DNA of 64,000 nt from Hymenobacter roseosalivarius DSM 11622 (GTDB lineage Bacteria; Bacteroidota; Bacteroidia; Cytophagales; Hymenobacteraceae): the NCBI RefSeq assembly GCF_900176135.1, contig NZ_FWWW01000075.1:1-64000 (forward strand), in the 5' to 3' direction. The position numbers were made by a program, and so were the translations under genes. Positions 34,689 through 43,049 of this stretch are shown here, one piece after another (the first letter of the stretch is position 1; the number at the start of each line of letters is the position of its first letter). A model generated the notes under the pieces. The model was given only the letters and a program-made list of their open reading frames with translations, was not told the DNA's origin and searched no databases.

Positions 34689-37595
34689 TTACCGATTCTG
34701 GAAAGTGCGGTTGCGGTTAAGCTTGAGGTCTTGCAGCAGACTTGATTTGGCGGCAATAGTTACGTTGTAGCCCTGGCGGATACCGAAGGGAAACCAACTG
34801 CCACTGATTTGCCAGCAGTGCAAATCACGGTAAAAATCGAGGGAAGTAAATGAAACCTGGTTGCTGCGGAAGTCATAGCCGCTACTGTAGCCGATACGCA
34901 GGTTCTGGGTGAGCTTCACCGAGCCGCTCAGGTTAAGTGATGCGACCGTAAGCGCGTCGGCGCGGGGTCGGTTGGGCCGGCCTGGTATTGGGCCTGGGTC
35001 TTGGTAGGTAGCACCAAAGGACGTGCTCAGCTCCCAGGGAATATCAAAGTCAACATAGTCCTCATACGGGTCGACGCGCACGGGATTACCCAATACAGGG
35101 TCATTAGCGGGGGCCACATCACGCTCCACGGTAGACTTTTTCGTGCCCGCCGCCGGATTAAACTGATAGCTTAAGTTCAGAGTAGCGGTGGTAAGCTGGG
35201 CCAGCCGCCGCTTCGGCTGATTGAAGAGGTATTCGTTGATAAACCGGCCTGTGGAGTCGCGTTGATAGAAGACAAAGCCGGCGTTCACCACGATGTTCAG
35301 CTTCTTGGCTACCTGGGTGCGGAACGTAACGGCCAGCGGTAGCAGGTTGAGCGAGTCGGCGGCAAAGTCGTAGCCGGTATTAAAGTCCAGCCCATCAATC
35401 AAGCTTACTTTCTCAAACGGAGTGGTGCCGGTCGTATCATTTTTGGAGCGGACCTTCATTTCTATCTGATTCTGTAATCCAACAGACAGCGCGCTGGAAG
35501 CCCGCCCATTCGGGTTGCCCGCCGTAGCCCCAATGAAGCGGCTGAACGCTATCGGATTGCGGGTGATGTCGTTCTGCTGGCCAAACTGGTTGTACAAGCG
35601 GCCTTGCGCATCGCGAAGAGCCCCCAAGTTCAGATTGGACTCGTAAAAATTGTCGTTTTGGGAAAAATTAGGGGTGTAGCTATAGCTAACCGACGGCGTG
35701 AGTTTGTGGCGAATAGCCTCAATTTTAGCCCCTTTTATCGGCACGATACCATAGATATTGGTCGATAGGCTGGCCCCGCCGGAATAATTGTACAAGCGGC
35801 CGAACTGAGAAACCGTGTCGATACGTACGGCCTGCGCATCGGGCTCGAACTTATAATTTAGACGTTTGAAATACCAGGATTCTCCGTAGTTGACCGTAGG
35901 GTTAAGACTCAGATACTTCAGGACTGTGTAGTTACCCAGGGTAATACCGAACTGGTGCTGTACAGTGGGCTGCGAATTATTTAGCAAAGGCGCCAGATTC
36001 GAGAAATCGAAGGGAATGGTACGGCCCTCACGCGTGCCGCCAATCACGGGAATAATGCCACCATTCAGCAAGCGAGGCTGCTCCAGGTTGCTTAGCTCAT
36101 TGCGACCAATGAGGTTATAGGATATAGCGAACTGCTCGTAAAAAATCCCTTTAGGCTCCAGCCCGAACCACTGATACGGGTACTGCCGCGCTACCTGCAC
36201 CGACACATCTGGCAGCACAAAATTCATGACACCCGTCTGGGTATTCTGATTCTGGCTGAGCTGAAGGGAATAGTTGATGGGCGAATTGCGAATCTGCTTT
36301 TGGTAGCTGATCGTGGAATTAAACGAAGGCGTGAGGTAGCGCCGCGTATCAAAGGAGTTTTGCTGGTTGTAATCGGTGCTGCCAGCCTGCACGCTCGCCG
36401 AAAAACGCCCCCCACCGGGCCGGGGAGTGGGCGTATGGTTCCAGTTGATCCAGATAGTCTTGGGGCTGCGCGGCCGCCGGAACTCTTGGTTGGTATTGAG
36501 CGCCTCCGAGCGCAGAATAAGATTAGCAGGGCGCTGCGTATAATCAATACTTAACAGGCCGTTGTAATTGTAGCGCTTGATGTACTGCATCTCGCCCCGC
36601 AAGGCAAAGCCGCCGAATGCCTCGGCATTGCCAGCATATACATCGCCGGTTAGGCGGAGGCCAATGTACTCATTGGGCGCGAAGTAGTAGCCACCATTAC
36701 GCAGGAAAAAGCCCCGGTCGGCGGACTGCCCGAATGTGGGGAAAATAAGGCCCGATGCCCGACTTTTGCCCGGAGTTGGAAAGTAGCCGAAGAGAAAACC
36801 CAGCGGGGTCGGAATATCGCTTATCACGAGGTTGAAAGGGCCGGTTACCACTTTCTCCCCCGGAATTACCTTCATTTTGGTGGCGTTGATATGAAAGTGT
36901 GGATGCTCCAGATTACACGTCGTGTACTGCCCGTTGCGGCCGAAAATCTCGTTCAGCGCATTCTTCTTCACGATTCCAGCGTGCACGTAGCCTTCACCCT
37001 GCTGCGTAACGGCATCGGCAATTTTTCCCTTGCGCGTTTTGAAGTTGTAGTTGATAGAACCGGCCTGATAAAGCCCCCCAGCGTCTTTGAACACCGGCCG
37101 GCCCTGCACTTTGCCCGTGGAGTCGGGGGCACCGTTCGCCTTGAGCAGGTTTTGGCCGTAATCAACGGTAATGAGGGCCGCCTTTAACGATAAATCACCG
37201 TAGTCAACGTTAGCTTCATCGTAGAGATACGCGACCTTTTTCTGGACATCAAAACGAATGGAATCTTTCGCCGAATACTTAACCGTGGTTTTGATATCGC
37301 CCTTCACTTCGGCCCCAACGCGTAGGGAGTCGCCGGCTGCACTGGTATCAATAGCCGATACGAGGCGCGTTCCACGCGCTGCTCGGCTTGTGTCGGCTAG
37401 CACATTCGTCGTCTGGCGCCCGTCAGAGTTGACGCGTGGCACGACGGCGGGCACGGGGGTAGCCGGGCGTCGCTGTTGGCCCCAGGCGCCGCTGATACTC
37501 AGCACCAGCAGCACAACCGCCAGCAGCGGCACCAGCCGACCCGGATGGGGAAGTAGGCAAGAATAACTCAAGCGGAACGGCGCGGACAAGGCCAC
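34689..37595 (-). CDS. lptD: LPS-assembly protein LptD (OstA) homologue
   Basis: A 968-residue outer-membrane protein that inserts lipopolysaccharide into the outer leaflet. It starts at GTG 37595, followed by a hydrophobic signal region ('LLAVVLLVLSISGAWGQ'). An N-terminal OstA-like beta-jellyroll follows ('IRFDVQKKVAYLYDEANVDYGDLSLKAALITVDYGQNLLKA', 'GKIADAVTQQGEGYVHAGIVKK'). The rest, from about residue 280, alternates short beta strands and aromatic residues, as in a large barrel. The last residues 'LQDLKLNRNRTFQNR' end in a non-aromatic. It is divergent from the amidase gene, with a promoter box in the gap. Confidence 0.87.
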   Translation of the reverse strand: MALSAPFRLSYSCLLPHPGRLVPLLAVVLLVLSISGAWGQQRRPATPVPAVVPRVNSDGRQTTNVLADTSRAARGTRLVSAIDTSAAGDSLRVGAEVKGDIKTTVKYSAKDSIRFDVQKKVAYLYDEANVDYGDLSLKAALITVDYGQNLLKANGAPDSTGKVQGRPVFKDAGGLYQAGSINYNFKTRKGKIADAVTQQGEGYVHAGIVKKNALNEIFGRNGQYTTCNLEHPHFHINATKMKVIPGEKVVTGPFNLVISDIPTPLGFLFGYFPTPGKSRASGLIFPTFGQSADRGFFLRNGGYYFAPNEYIGLRLTGDVYAGNAEAFGGFALRGEMQYIKRYNYNGLLSIDYTQRPANLILRSEALNTNQEFRRPRSPKTIWINWNHTPTPRPGGGRFSASVQAGSTDYNQQNSFDTRRYLTPSFNSTISYQKQIRNSPINYSLQLSQNQNTQTGVMNFVLPDVSVQVARQYPYQWFGLEPKGIFYEQFAISYNLIGRNELSNLEQPRLLNGGIIPVIGGTREGRTIPFDFSNLAPLLNNSQPTVQHQFGITLGNYTVLKYLSLNPTVNYGESWYFKRLNYKFEPDAQAVRIDTVSQFGRLYNYSGGASLSTNIYGIVPIKGAKIEAIRHKLTPSVSYSYTPNFSQNDNFYESNLNLGALRDAQGRLYNQFGQQNDITRNPIAFSRFIGATAGNPNGRASSALSVGLQNQIEMKVRSKNDTTGTTPFEKVSLIDGLDFNTGYDFAADSLNLLPLAVTFRTQVAKKLNIVVNAGFVFYQRDSTGRFINEYLFNQPKRRLAQLTTATLNLSYQFNPAAGTKKSTVERDVAPANDPVLGNPVRVDPYEDYVDFDIPWELSTSFGATYQDPGPIPGRPNRPRADALTVASLNLSGSVKLTQNLRIGYSSGYDFRSNQVSFTSLDFYRDLHCWQISGSWFPFGIRQGYNVTIAAKSSLLQDLKLNRNRTFQNR

Positions 37596-37627
37596 GTAGT
37601 TTTTATCGTTTATTTTGTGGCGATTTG

Positions 37628-37635
37628 CAAAGGTA
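37628..37635 (-). promoter_or_regulatory. Possible -7 box (TACCTTTG) of lptD
   Basis: TACCTTTG on the minus strand, 33 bases before GTG 37595. It matches TAnnTTTG and is identical to the rpsP box, with TTG 14 bases upstream in both. The same unusual spacing in two places may mean that the -33 element is different here. Confidence 0.4.
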
Positions 37636-37664
37636 GCGGGTAGCTACTCCAACTAACGAACTCT

Positions 37665-38471
37665 GTGCGGAATATTGTAGCTGTTTGTCTGGTGGGTCTG
37701 TTGTTTATTTCTGGCTCGTCGGTAGCCGTGGCCCCAGGCTCCACGGTTTTGCCCCCCAGGAAGTACCAACTACGCACTATAGTGCTGGATGCCGGCCATG
37801 GCGGAAAGGATAGAGGCTGCGCGGGCGTGTCGGCCCGTGAGGCGGCCGTGTCCCTGAAAATAATTCTGGAGCTGGGCCGGCTCATCGAAGCCAATGAACC
37901 CGATGTGAAGGTAGTGTACACCCGCAAGACCGATGTGTTCGTGGAGCTGGCCGACCGGGCCGGCATTGCCAATAAAAATAATGCCGACCTGTTTATCAGC
38001 GTGCACTGCAACGCGGGGCCATCTGCCGCTTACGGCACCGAGGTCTGGACGATGGGTACGGCCAAAACCGACGCTAATCTGGCCGTAGCCAAGCGTGAGA
38101 ATGCAGTTATTTTACAGGAAGATAACTATAAAGCTCGCTACAGCGGCTTCGATCCCAACTCGCCCCAGAGTCATATCCTGTTCTCCCTGTTTCAGAGCGC
38201 CCACGTAGATAACAGCCTGCGCTTCGCGCAAAAGGTTGACTATCAGTTTAAAACAAAGGTGGGCCGGAAGTCGCGCGGGGTGAAGCAAGCTGGGTTTTTG
38301 GTGCTTTGGAAATCGACGATGCCGTCGTCTCTGATCGAAGTCGGGTTTTTGACCAACCGCAACGAGGAAAGCTACCTGAACGATAAATCGGGTCAGTCGT
38401 ATATGGCCTCGGGTATATACCGGGCATTCCGGGATTATAAGAATGAGTTAGAAGCTATGAACGGGGACTAA
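37665..38471 (+). CDS. N-acetylmuramoyl-L-alanine amidase (AmiC type)
   Basis: A 268-residue exported enzyme starting at GTG 37665 with a signal sequence ('MRNIVAVCLVGLLFISGSSVAVAPG'). The Amidase_3 zinc ligands are in 'IVLDAGHGGKDRGCAGVSAREAAV' (His and Glu) and 'DLFISVHCNAGPSAAYG' (His); the catalytic Glu is in 'SSLIEVGFLTNRNEE'. It cuts the bond between MurNAc and the peptide stem in the periplasm, separating daughter cells or recycling wall. An MlaD-type gene follows 66 bases downstream. Confidence 0.93.
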   Translation: MRNIVAVCLVGLLFISGSSVAVAPGSTVLPPRKYQLRTIVLDAGHGGKDRGCAGVSAREAAVSLKIILELGRLIEANEPDVKVVYTRKTDVFVELADRAGIANKNNADLFISVHCNAGPSAAYGTEVWTMGTAKTDANLAVAKRENAVILQEDNYKARYSGFDPNSPQSHILFSLFQSAHVDNSLRFAQKVDYQFKTKVGRKSRGVKQAGFLVLWKSTMPSSLIEVGFLTNRNEESYLNDKSGQSYMASGIYRAFRDYKNELEAMNGD

Positions 38472-38537
38472 AAGCCCCCCAATGGCATTTAACACCTTAT
38501 TTGCCTGCTCCTCACCTTCCCTAACAGCTGACCCGAC

Positions 38538-39581
38538 GTGTCAAAAGAAATCAAAGTAGCCCTGCTCGCTCTCGTGGCAATCGTAGCCCTTTACTTCGGG
38601 TTTACCTTCCTGAAAGGAAGCAATCTGTTCTCCTCCAGCCGCACGTTTCACGCCAAGTATGACAACGTGGACGGACTGGCCTTAGGCAACCCCGTTATCC
38701 TGAACGGGGTGAGAGTGGGGCAGGTGCGCGAAATGCACCTGGTACCGGAAGAAGGCAACCGGGTGCGCGTACAGTTCGAGCTGAACAAGGACATCGTGGT
38801 AGGCGACTCCACCGTGGCCAGCCTCTCGGGTACGCTGCTGGGCAGCAAGACCATTACGCTATTCATGGGCAAGAACTCGAAGATATATGACGGCGGGGAG
38901 GAGTTGAAGTCCTATACCGTAGCCAGTATTACCGATGCGTTTCAGGCCAAAGCTTTACCCGTGCTGGGGACCGTCGACTCGACCTTGATTAAGGTAAACA
39001 GCTTTCTGACCAAAGATGCCCGTGTAAGTCTGCAAGCGACGCTGCTCAACGCTCAGGGCTCGACGGAGGCGCTGAAAAACCTGCTGATTATGAATCAGCG
39101 CAACATCAACCAGATTACGACTAATATGGCCGAGCTGACCCGCTCGCTCAACGTAACAGAGCGTAAGTTCGACCGCCTGGCTACCAACCTGGCGCAAATC
39201 ACGGACACGCTCAAAAATGCCCCCCTGAGCCAGACGGTGCGCAAAATGAATGCTACCGTGACGGAAGCTCAGGCTACCATGGCCTCGCTCAACCAGTCGT
39301 TGACCAGTACCAAAGGCTCGCTGGGCAAGCTTATCAATGATGACTCGCTCTATACCAACCTCAACGCCTCCGCTGCCAGCACCGACGCGCTGCTCGTTGA
39401 CTTCAAGGCCAACCCCAAGCGCTACGTCAATTTCTCGCTAATCTCGTTTGGCGGCAAGGATAAAGCCAAGAAAGAAGTGACCAAAAAGCCTAACGGCGAA
39501 ATAGAAACCGAGCAGAAAGTAAAATCTGATAGCCCGCAAACTATGGCTCCTGTCGACTCGGTCATTGCGCCAGTTAAATAA
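38538..39581 (+). CDS. MlaD family protein (MCE domain)
   Basis: A 347-residue protein starting at GTG 38538. One N-terminal transmembrane helix ('VALLALVAIVALYFGFTFLKG') anchors an MCE domain ('FHAKYDNVDGLALGNPVILNGVRVGQVREMHLV', 'DSTVASLSGTLLGSKTITLF'). After that come about 150 residues of helical linker ('NINQITTNMAELTRSLNVTERKFDRLATNLAQI') and a charged tail. MCE proteins move lipids between the two membranes with an MlaE/MlaF ABC pump; no pump gene lies here. Probably one transcript with the amidase. Confidence 0.88.
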   Translation: MSKEIKVALLALVAIVALYFGFTFLKGSNLFSSSRTFHAKYDNVDGLALGNPVILNGVRVGQVREMHLVPEEGNRVRVQFELNKDIVVGDSTVASLSGTLLGSKTITLFMGKNSKIYDGGEELKSYTVASITDAFQAKALPVLGTVDSTLIKVNSFLTKDARVSLQATLLNAQGSTEALKNLLIMNQRNINQITTNMAELTRSLNVTERKFDRLATNLAQITDTLKNAPLSQTVRKMNATVTEAQATMASLNQSLTSTKGSLGKLINDDSLYTNLNASAASTDALLVDFKANPKRYVNFSLISFGGKDKAKKEVTKKPNGEIETEQKVKSDSPQTMAPVDSVIAPVK

Positions 39582-39604
39582 GGCGTCTGCCATTTTTAAG
39601 TACC

Positions 39605-39634
39605 TTTGAAATCCGCCTTCGGGCGGATTTTTTT
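39605..39634 (+). terminator. Terminator of the MlaD-type gene
   Basis: AAATCCGCC pairs with GGCGGATTT around a TTCG tetraloop, followed by a T tract (39628-39634). It is 28 bases past the stop codon. Confidence 0.85.
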
Positions 39635-39681
39635 GTGCCCTACCACCCAAATTTGCCCCCCAACACCCTTTTCCCACCCGC

Positions 39682-41310
39682 ATGAATCTGGAGTTCAACA
39701 AAAACGAAGATCAAGTCAAACAACTCATTTTCCAACTCAGCCAGCGTCATAAGAAAGTAGCCTTGGGCGGCGGTGAAAAGCGCATCGAGGCCCACAAAGC
39801 CAAAGGCAAGCTCACGGCCCGCGAGCGGATAGCCTACTTGCTGGATGAAGGCGCGGAAACGGTAGAGATAGGGGCCTTTGCAGGCGAAGGTATGTACCAG
39901 GAGCATGGTGGCTGCCCCTCGGGCGGCGTGGTGGTGGTGATTGGCTACGTGAAAGGGCGGCAGTGCGTGGTAGTAGCCAACGATGCCACCGTGAAAGCGG
40001 GTGCTTGGTTTCCGATTACGGCCAAAAAGAACCTGCGGGCCCAGGAAATCAGCATCGAAAACAAGCTGCCCATTATCTACCTCGTCGATTCGGCGGGCGT
40101 GTACCTGCCGATGCAGGACGAGATTTTCCCCGATAAGGAACACTTCGGCCGCATTTTCCGCAACAATGCTGTGATGAGCAGCATGGGCATCGTGCAGCTG
40201 GCCGCCATTATGGGGCCTTGCGTGGCCGGGGGGGCTTATTTGCCTATCATGAGCGATGAGGCCATGATCGTGGACGGCACGGGCTCGGTATTTCTGGCGG
40301 GATCTTATTTGGTGAAATCGGCTATTGGTGAAAGCATCGACAACGAGACGCTGGGCGGCGCTACCACGCACTCCGAGATTTCGGGCGTGACTGACTATAA
40401 GTTTCAGAGCGACGAAGAGTGCCTCGACCATATTCGCAACATCTTTGATAAGATGGGGGGGCAGCCCACCGCCGGCTTCCACCGCGCCGCGCCCGCCGCG
40501 CCGGCCGAGAAGCCCGAGGAAATATATGGCCTGCTACCCGCCGACCGCGCCAAGCCCTACGATATGATGGATATTATCCGTCGCCTGGTGGATAACTCGG
40601 AGTTTGAGCCTTACAAAGACCTCTACGGCCAAACCCTTATCTGCGGGCTGGCGCGCATTGATGGCTGGGCGGTCGGAATTGTGGCCAACCAGCGCAAAAT
40701 CGTGAAGTCGAAGAAAACGGGTATGCAGATGGGCGGCGTCATCTACTCCGACTCGGCCGACAAAGCGGCGCGCTTTATCATGAACTGCAACCAGAAGCGC
40801 ATTCCGTTGGTGTTTCTGCACGATGTGTCGGGCTTCATGGTGGGCTCGCAAAGTGAGCACGGCGGCATCATCAAGGACGGCGCGAAGATGGTAAGCGCCA
40901 TGAGCAACTCGGTGGTGCCCAAATTCACGGTTATCGTGGGTAATAGTTACGGGGCCGGCAACTACGCCATGTGCGGCAAAGCCTACGACCCGCGTCTCAT
41001 CGTGGCCTGGCCCACGGCCCAACTGGCAGTAATGAGCGGAGCCGCCGCCGCCAATACGCTCCTCCAGATACAAGTAGCCAGCCTAAAAGCCAAAGGCGAA
41101 GAAATCACGCCCGAAGCCGAAAAGGAATTGCTCGACCGCATCAAGAACCGCTACGAGGAGCAACTCTCGCCTTACTACGCCGCCGCCCGCTTATGGGTAG
41201 ACGCCGTAATTGACCCGCTGGAAACGCGCAAGGTAATTTCAATGGGTATTGATGCTGCGAACCATGCACCGATTGAGAAGGCGTTTAATGTGGGCGTTAT
41301 TCAGGTATAA
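39682..41310 (+). CDS. Acyl-CoA carboxylase beta subunit (carboxyltransferase)
   Basis: A 542-residue protein from ATG 39682, of the propionyl- or 3-methylcrotonyl-CoA carboxylase beta type. The N-terminal crotonase fold has 'KLTARERIAYLLDEGAETVEIGAF' and 'YLVDSAGVYLPMQDEIFPDKEHFGRIFRNNAVMSSMGIVQLAAIMGPCVAGGAYLPIMSDE'. The C-terminal half has 'IPLVFLHDVSGFMVGSQSEHGGIIKDGAKMVSAMSNSVVPKFTVIVGNSYGAGNYAMCGKAYDPRLIVAWP'. It moves a carboxyl group from biotin to an acyl-CoA. The subunit that carries biotin is not in the window. With mutB and meaB nearby, propionyl-CoA is a plausible substrate, but the E-V-I-F segment also fits 3-methylcrotonyl-CoA. Confidence 0.93.
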   Translation: MNLEFNKNEDQVKQLIFQLSQRHKKVALGGGEKRIEAHKAKGKLTARERIAYLLDEGAETVEIGAFAGEGMYQEHGGCPSGGVVVVIGYVKGRQCVVVANDATVKAGAWFPITAKKNLRAQEISIENKLPIIYLVDSAGVYLPMQDEIFPDKEHFGRIFRNNAVMSSMGIVQLAAIMGPCVAGGAYLPIMSDEAMIVDGTGSVFLAGSYLVKSAIGESIDNETLGGATTHSEISGVTDYKFQSDEECLDHIRNIFDKMGGQPTAGFHRAAPAAPAEKPEEIYGLLPADRAKPYDMMDIIRRLVDNSEFEPYKDLYGQTLICGLARIDGWAVGIVANQRKIVKSKKTGMQMGGVIYSDSADKAARFIMNCNQKRIPLVFLHDVSGFMVGSQSEHGGIIKDGAKMVSAMSNSVVPKFTVIVGNSYGAGNYAMCGKAYDPRLIVAWPTAQLAVMSGAAAANTLLQIQVASLKAKGEEITPEAEKELLDRIKNRYEEQLSPYYAAARLWVDAVIDPLETRKVISMGIDAANHAPIEKAFNVGVIQV

Positions 41311-41372
41311 GAACATAATTGCTTATTGATTAAAATAATCTTTCATCGTTTTAGTTTAGTCCAACTTTAGTT

Positions 41373-42068
41373 ATGATATCCTTTAGATTATCTTCAATTG
41401 GTAACGGTAGTAGTTTTCGTGGAACTGGATTTATCGTTAATAATAAGGCGTATTTTTTGGTCACAGCAAAACATTTGTTTTGCCCAAGCTCTACCTTAGA
41501 TAAATATAGTGTTCCATCTATAAATAATTTGCTTGCTGAGGTATCGATATTGACCCCTGATGGTCTAATAGAAATTCATAAAGAGCTGCTAATAAGTTCT
41601 GATAAATTATCTATTAGGTATAATACATATAATTTAAGCGATACTAAAGTGTTGGACCTAGCAGTTTTAGAATTAAATGATACTCCAAGCGAATTGAAGA
41701 ACAATGCTTTTCCTCTTCCATTGCTTAATGAAAATCTTAGTTTGAACTATGACGGTTTTTTGAAAATCACGGGTTTTTCAAGTAAAGTCGAAAATTGTCA
41801 TTCTATATTAAGTTTTAAACTTGTAAAGGAAGTTCAAGATTTATTAGATGATTCTATATACTATTTCATGTTTAATGCTGAAGTAAATCTTAAAGGAATA
41901 TCTGGTGCACCTATATTAAATTATGTTGAAGATGAGTGTATGAATTTGGATGGAGTTGTCGTAGGTCAAAACAATAAACATCCAACAATAGGCTATGGAA
42001 TCAAGGCATTCTTTATAAAAGAAATAATTAACACATACCCTCCGCAGTCGCTCGGCTGCGCCGAGTGA
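41373..42068 (+). CDS. Trypsin-like serine protease domain protein, AT-rich
   Basis: A 231-residue protein from ATG 41373. It has a complete chymotrypsin-like triad: H34 in 'YFLVTAKHLF', D95 in 'VLDLAVLEL' and S177 in 'KGISGAPIL' (G-x-S-G). There is no signal peptide, so it should act in the cytoplasm. GC content is far below that of the neighbours, with codons such as AAT, TTA and ATA. The last ten codons (INTYPPQSLGCAE) suddenly become GC-rich, as if the original 3' end was lost and host DNA supplies the stop. Stand-alone cytoplasmic trypsin-like proteases often occur beside toxins or in defence loci. The target is unknown. A zeta-toxin-like gene lies 67 bases downstream. Confidence 0.68.
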   Translation: MISFRLSSIGNGSSFRGTGFIVNNKAYFLVTAKHLFCPSSTLDKYSVPSINNLLAEVSILTPDGLIEIHKELLISSDKLSIRYNTYNLSDTKVLDLAVLELNDTPSELKNNAFPLPLLNENLSLNYDGFLKITGFSSKVENCHSILSFKLVKEVQDLLDDSIYYFMFNAEVNLKGISGAPILNYVEDECMNLDGVVVGQNNKHPTIGYGIKAFFIKEIINTYPPQSLGCAE

Positions 42069-42135
42069 CGCTTACGCTTGAGCAGCTATGCTGCGAATCC
42101 GTCCGCGCCGCCCGGTAAACAATACCTTTCCACTC

Positions 42136-42708
42136 ATGAAAAGGCTCTACATCATTGCTGGCTGCAACGGAGCTGGGAAAACCACAGCGGCCTTTGCCAT
42201 GCTGCCGGGTTTGCTGGATTGCCACGAGTTTGTGAATGCCGATGAAATAGCGCGTGGACTTTCGCCTTTTCAGCCGGAAGCGGTGAGTGTGCAGGCTGGG
42301 CGGCTTATGCTCACGCGCTTGCAGGACTTGGTCGCGGCCGGAGAAAGTTTTGCATTAGAAACGACGCTGGCTACCCGAATCTATTTGCCGTTCATCAAAA
42401 TGGCACGGGCGAAAGGGTATCACGTCAGTTTGTTCTTTTTCTGGCTTGACTCACCGGATTCGGCAGTACAGCGGGTGAGAATCAGAGTGCAGGAGGGAGG
42501 CCATAGTATTCCGGAGGCGGTAATCCGACGGCGCTACGAAGGCGGACTACGGCAGTTTTTCTCTCATTACCGAAGTACCGTCGATAAATGGGTATTCCTA
42601 GACAACTCGAATGGCATAGGACAAGTAATTGCCAGAGGTACTTCCAGCGAAGAAGTTGTATTAGATTCAAAACTGTGGCAGCACTTGACTATTACCTACC
42701 ATGACTGA
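42136..42708 (+). CDS. Zeta-toxin-like P-loop kinase
   Basis: A 190-residue protein from ATG 42136 (the frame extends to 42088 with a poor N terminus). Walker A is G9-CNGAGKT-16 in 'RLYIIAGCNGAGKTTAAF'. Next come 'VNADEIARGLSPFQPE' (Asp and Glu typical of zeta/PezT kinases), 'GESFALETTLATRIYL' and 'PEAVIRRRYEGGLRQFF' with three Arg. Zeta toxins phosphorylate UDP-N-acetylglucosamine and block cell-wall synthesis; others act on nucleotides. Unlike epsilon-zeta operons the partner here is downstream: a 59-codon gene starts eight bases inside its 3' end. Whether it is a toxin or a repair or nucleotide kinase is open. Confidence 0.82.
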   Translation: MKRLYIIAGCNGAGKTTAAFAMLPGLLDCHEFVNADEIARGLSPFQPEAVSVQAGRLMLTRLQDLVAAGESFALETTLATRIYLPFIKMARAKGYHVSLFFFWLDSPDSAVQRVRIRVQEGGHSIPEAVIRRRYEGGLRQFFSHYRSTVDKWVFLDNSNGIGQVIARGTSSEEVVLDSKLWQHLTITYHD

Positions 42709-42880
42709 TCAGGAAAAAAGTGATTGGGTTGACCGCCAGTTACAAGCAGGTCTAGTAGCCGCCTACGCCGCTATGCTGAACTTCAAGCGTTACAAAAAGA
42801 CGCCCGTCATCGTGTCGCGCAACGGGCAGATTCTAGAGGTGCATCCTGATAAAATGCCCCCCGCAACTCAGGAAAATTAA
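42701..42880 (+). CDS. Small 59-residue protein overlapping the zeta-like gene
   Basis: ATG 42701 to TAA 42878-42880 gives 59 residues: an N-terminal helical, charged part (MTDQEKSDWVDRQLQAG), then 'LVAAYAAMLNFKRYKKTPVI' and 'VSRNGQILEVHPDKMPPATQ'. It overlaps the preceding stop codon by eight bases, so translation is probably coupled, and a terminator follows at 42959. The tight overlap makes it a candidate antitoxin or activity partner of the kinase. It does not look like the epsilon antitoxin, and I cannot name a family. Confidence 0.65.
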   Translation: MTDQEKSDWVDRQLQAGLVAAYAAMLNFKRYKKTPVIVSRNGQILEVHPDKMPPATQEN

Positions 42881-42958
42881 CTCAACTCTCCTCTGCGAGA
42901 ATTAACGCTCGTGCCCACCGGAGTGAACATTCCAGCACCTTCTACGTGTTAATAAACA

Positions 42959-42999
42959 GGCAACCGGCGGCGGCGAAACCGTGTCGGTTGCTTTTATTT
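42959..42999 (+). terminator. Terminator of the zeta-like operon
   Basis: GGCAACCG pairs with CGGTTGCT around an 18-base GC-rich loop and is followed by TTTATTT. It lies 79 bases past the stop codon of the small gene. Confidence 0.6.
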
Positions 43000-43049
43000 G
43001 CTACTTCGTGCTACTCGGGGCCGCTGCACACGCCCCGACCATCCGCTAC

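Noticed and set aside
39601..39608. TACCTTTG as promoter of the acyl-CoA carboxylase gene
   Set aside because: The start of transcription would fall within the terminator hairpin of the previous gene.
42136..42708. Classical epsilon-zeta toxin-antitoxin system
   Set aside because: No epsilon-like or PezA-like gene lies upstream; the only partner candidate is the small downstream gene, which does not resemble either antitoxin.
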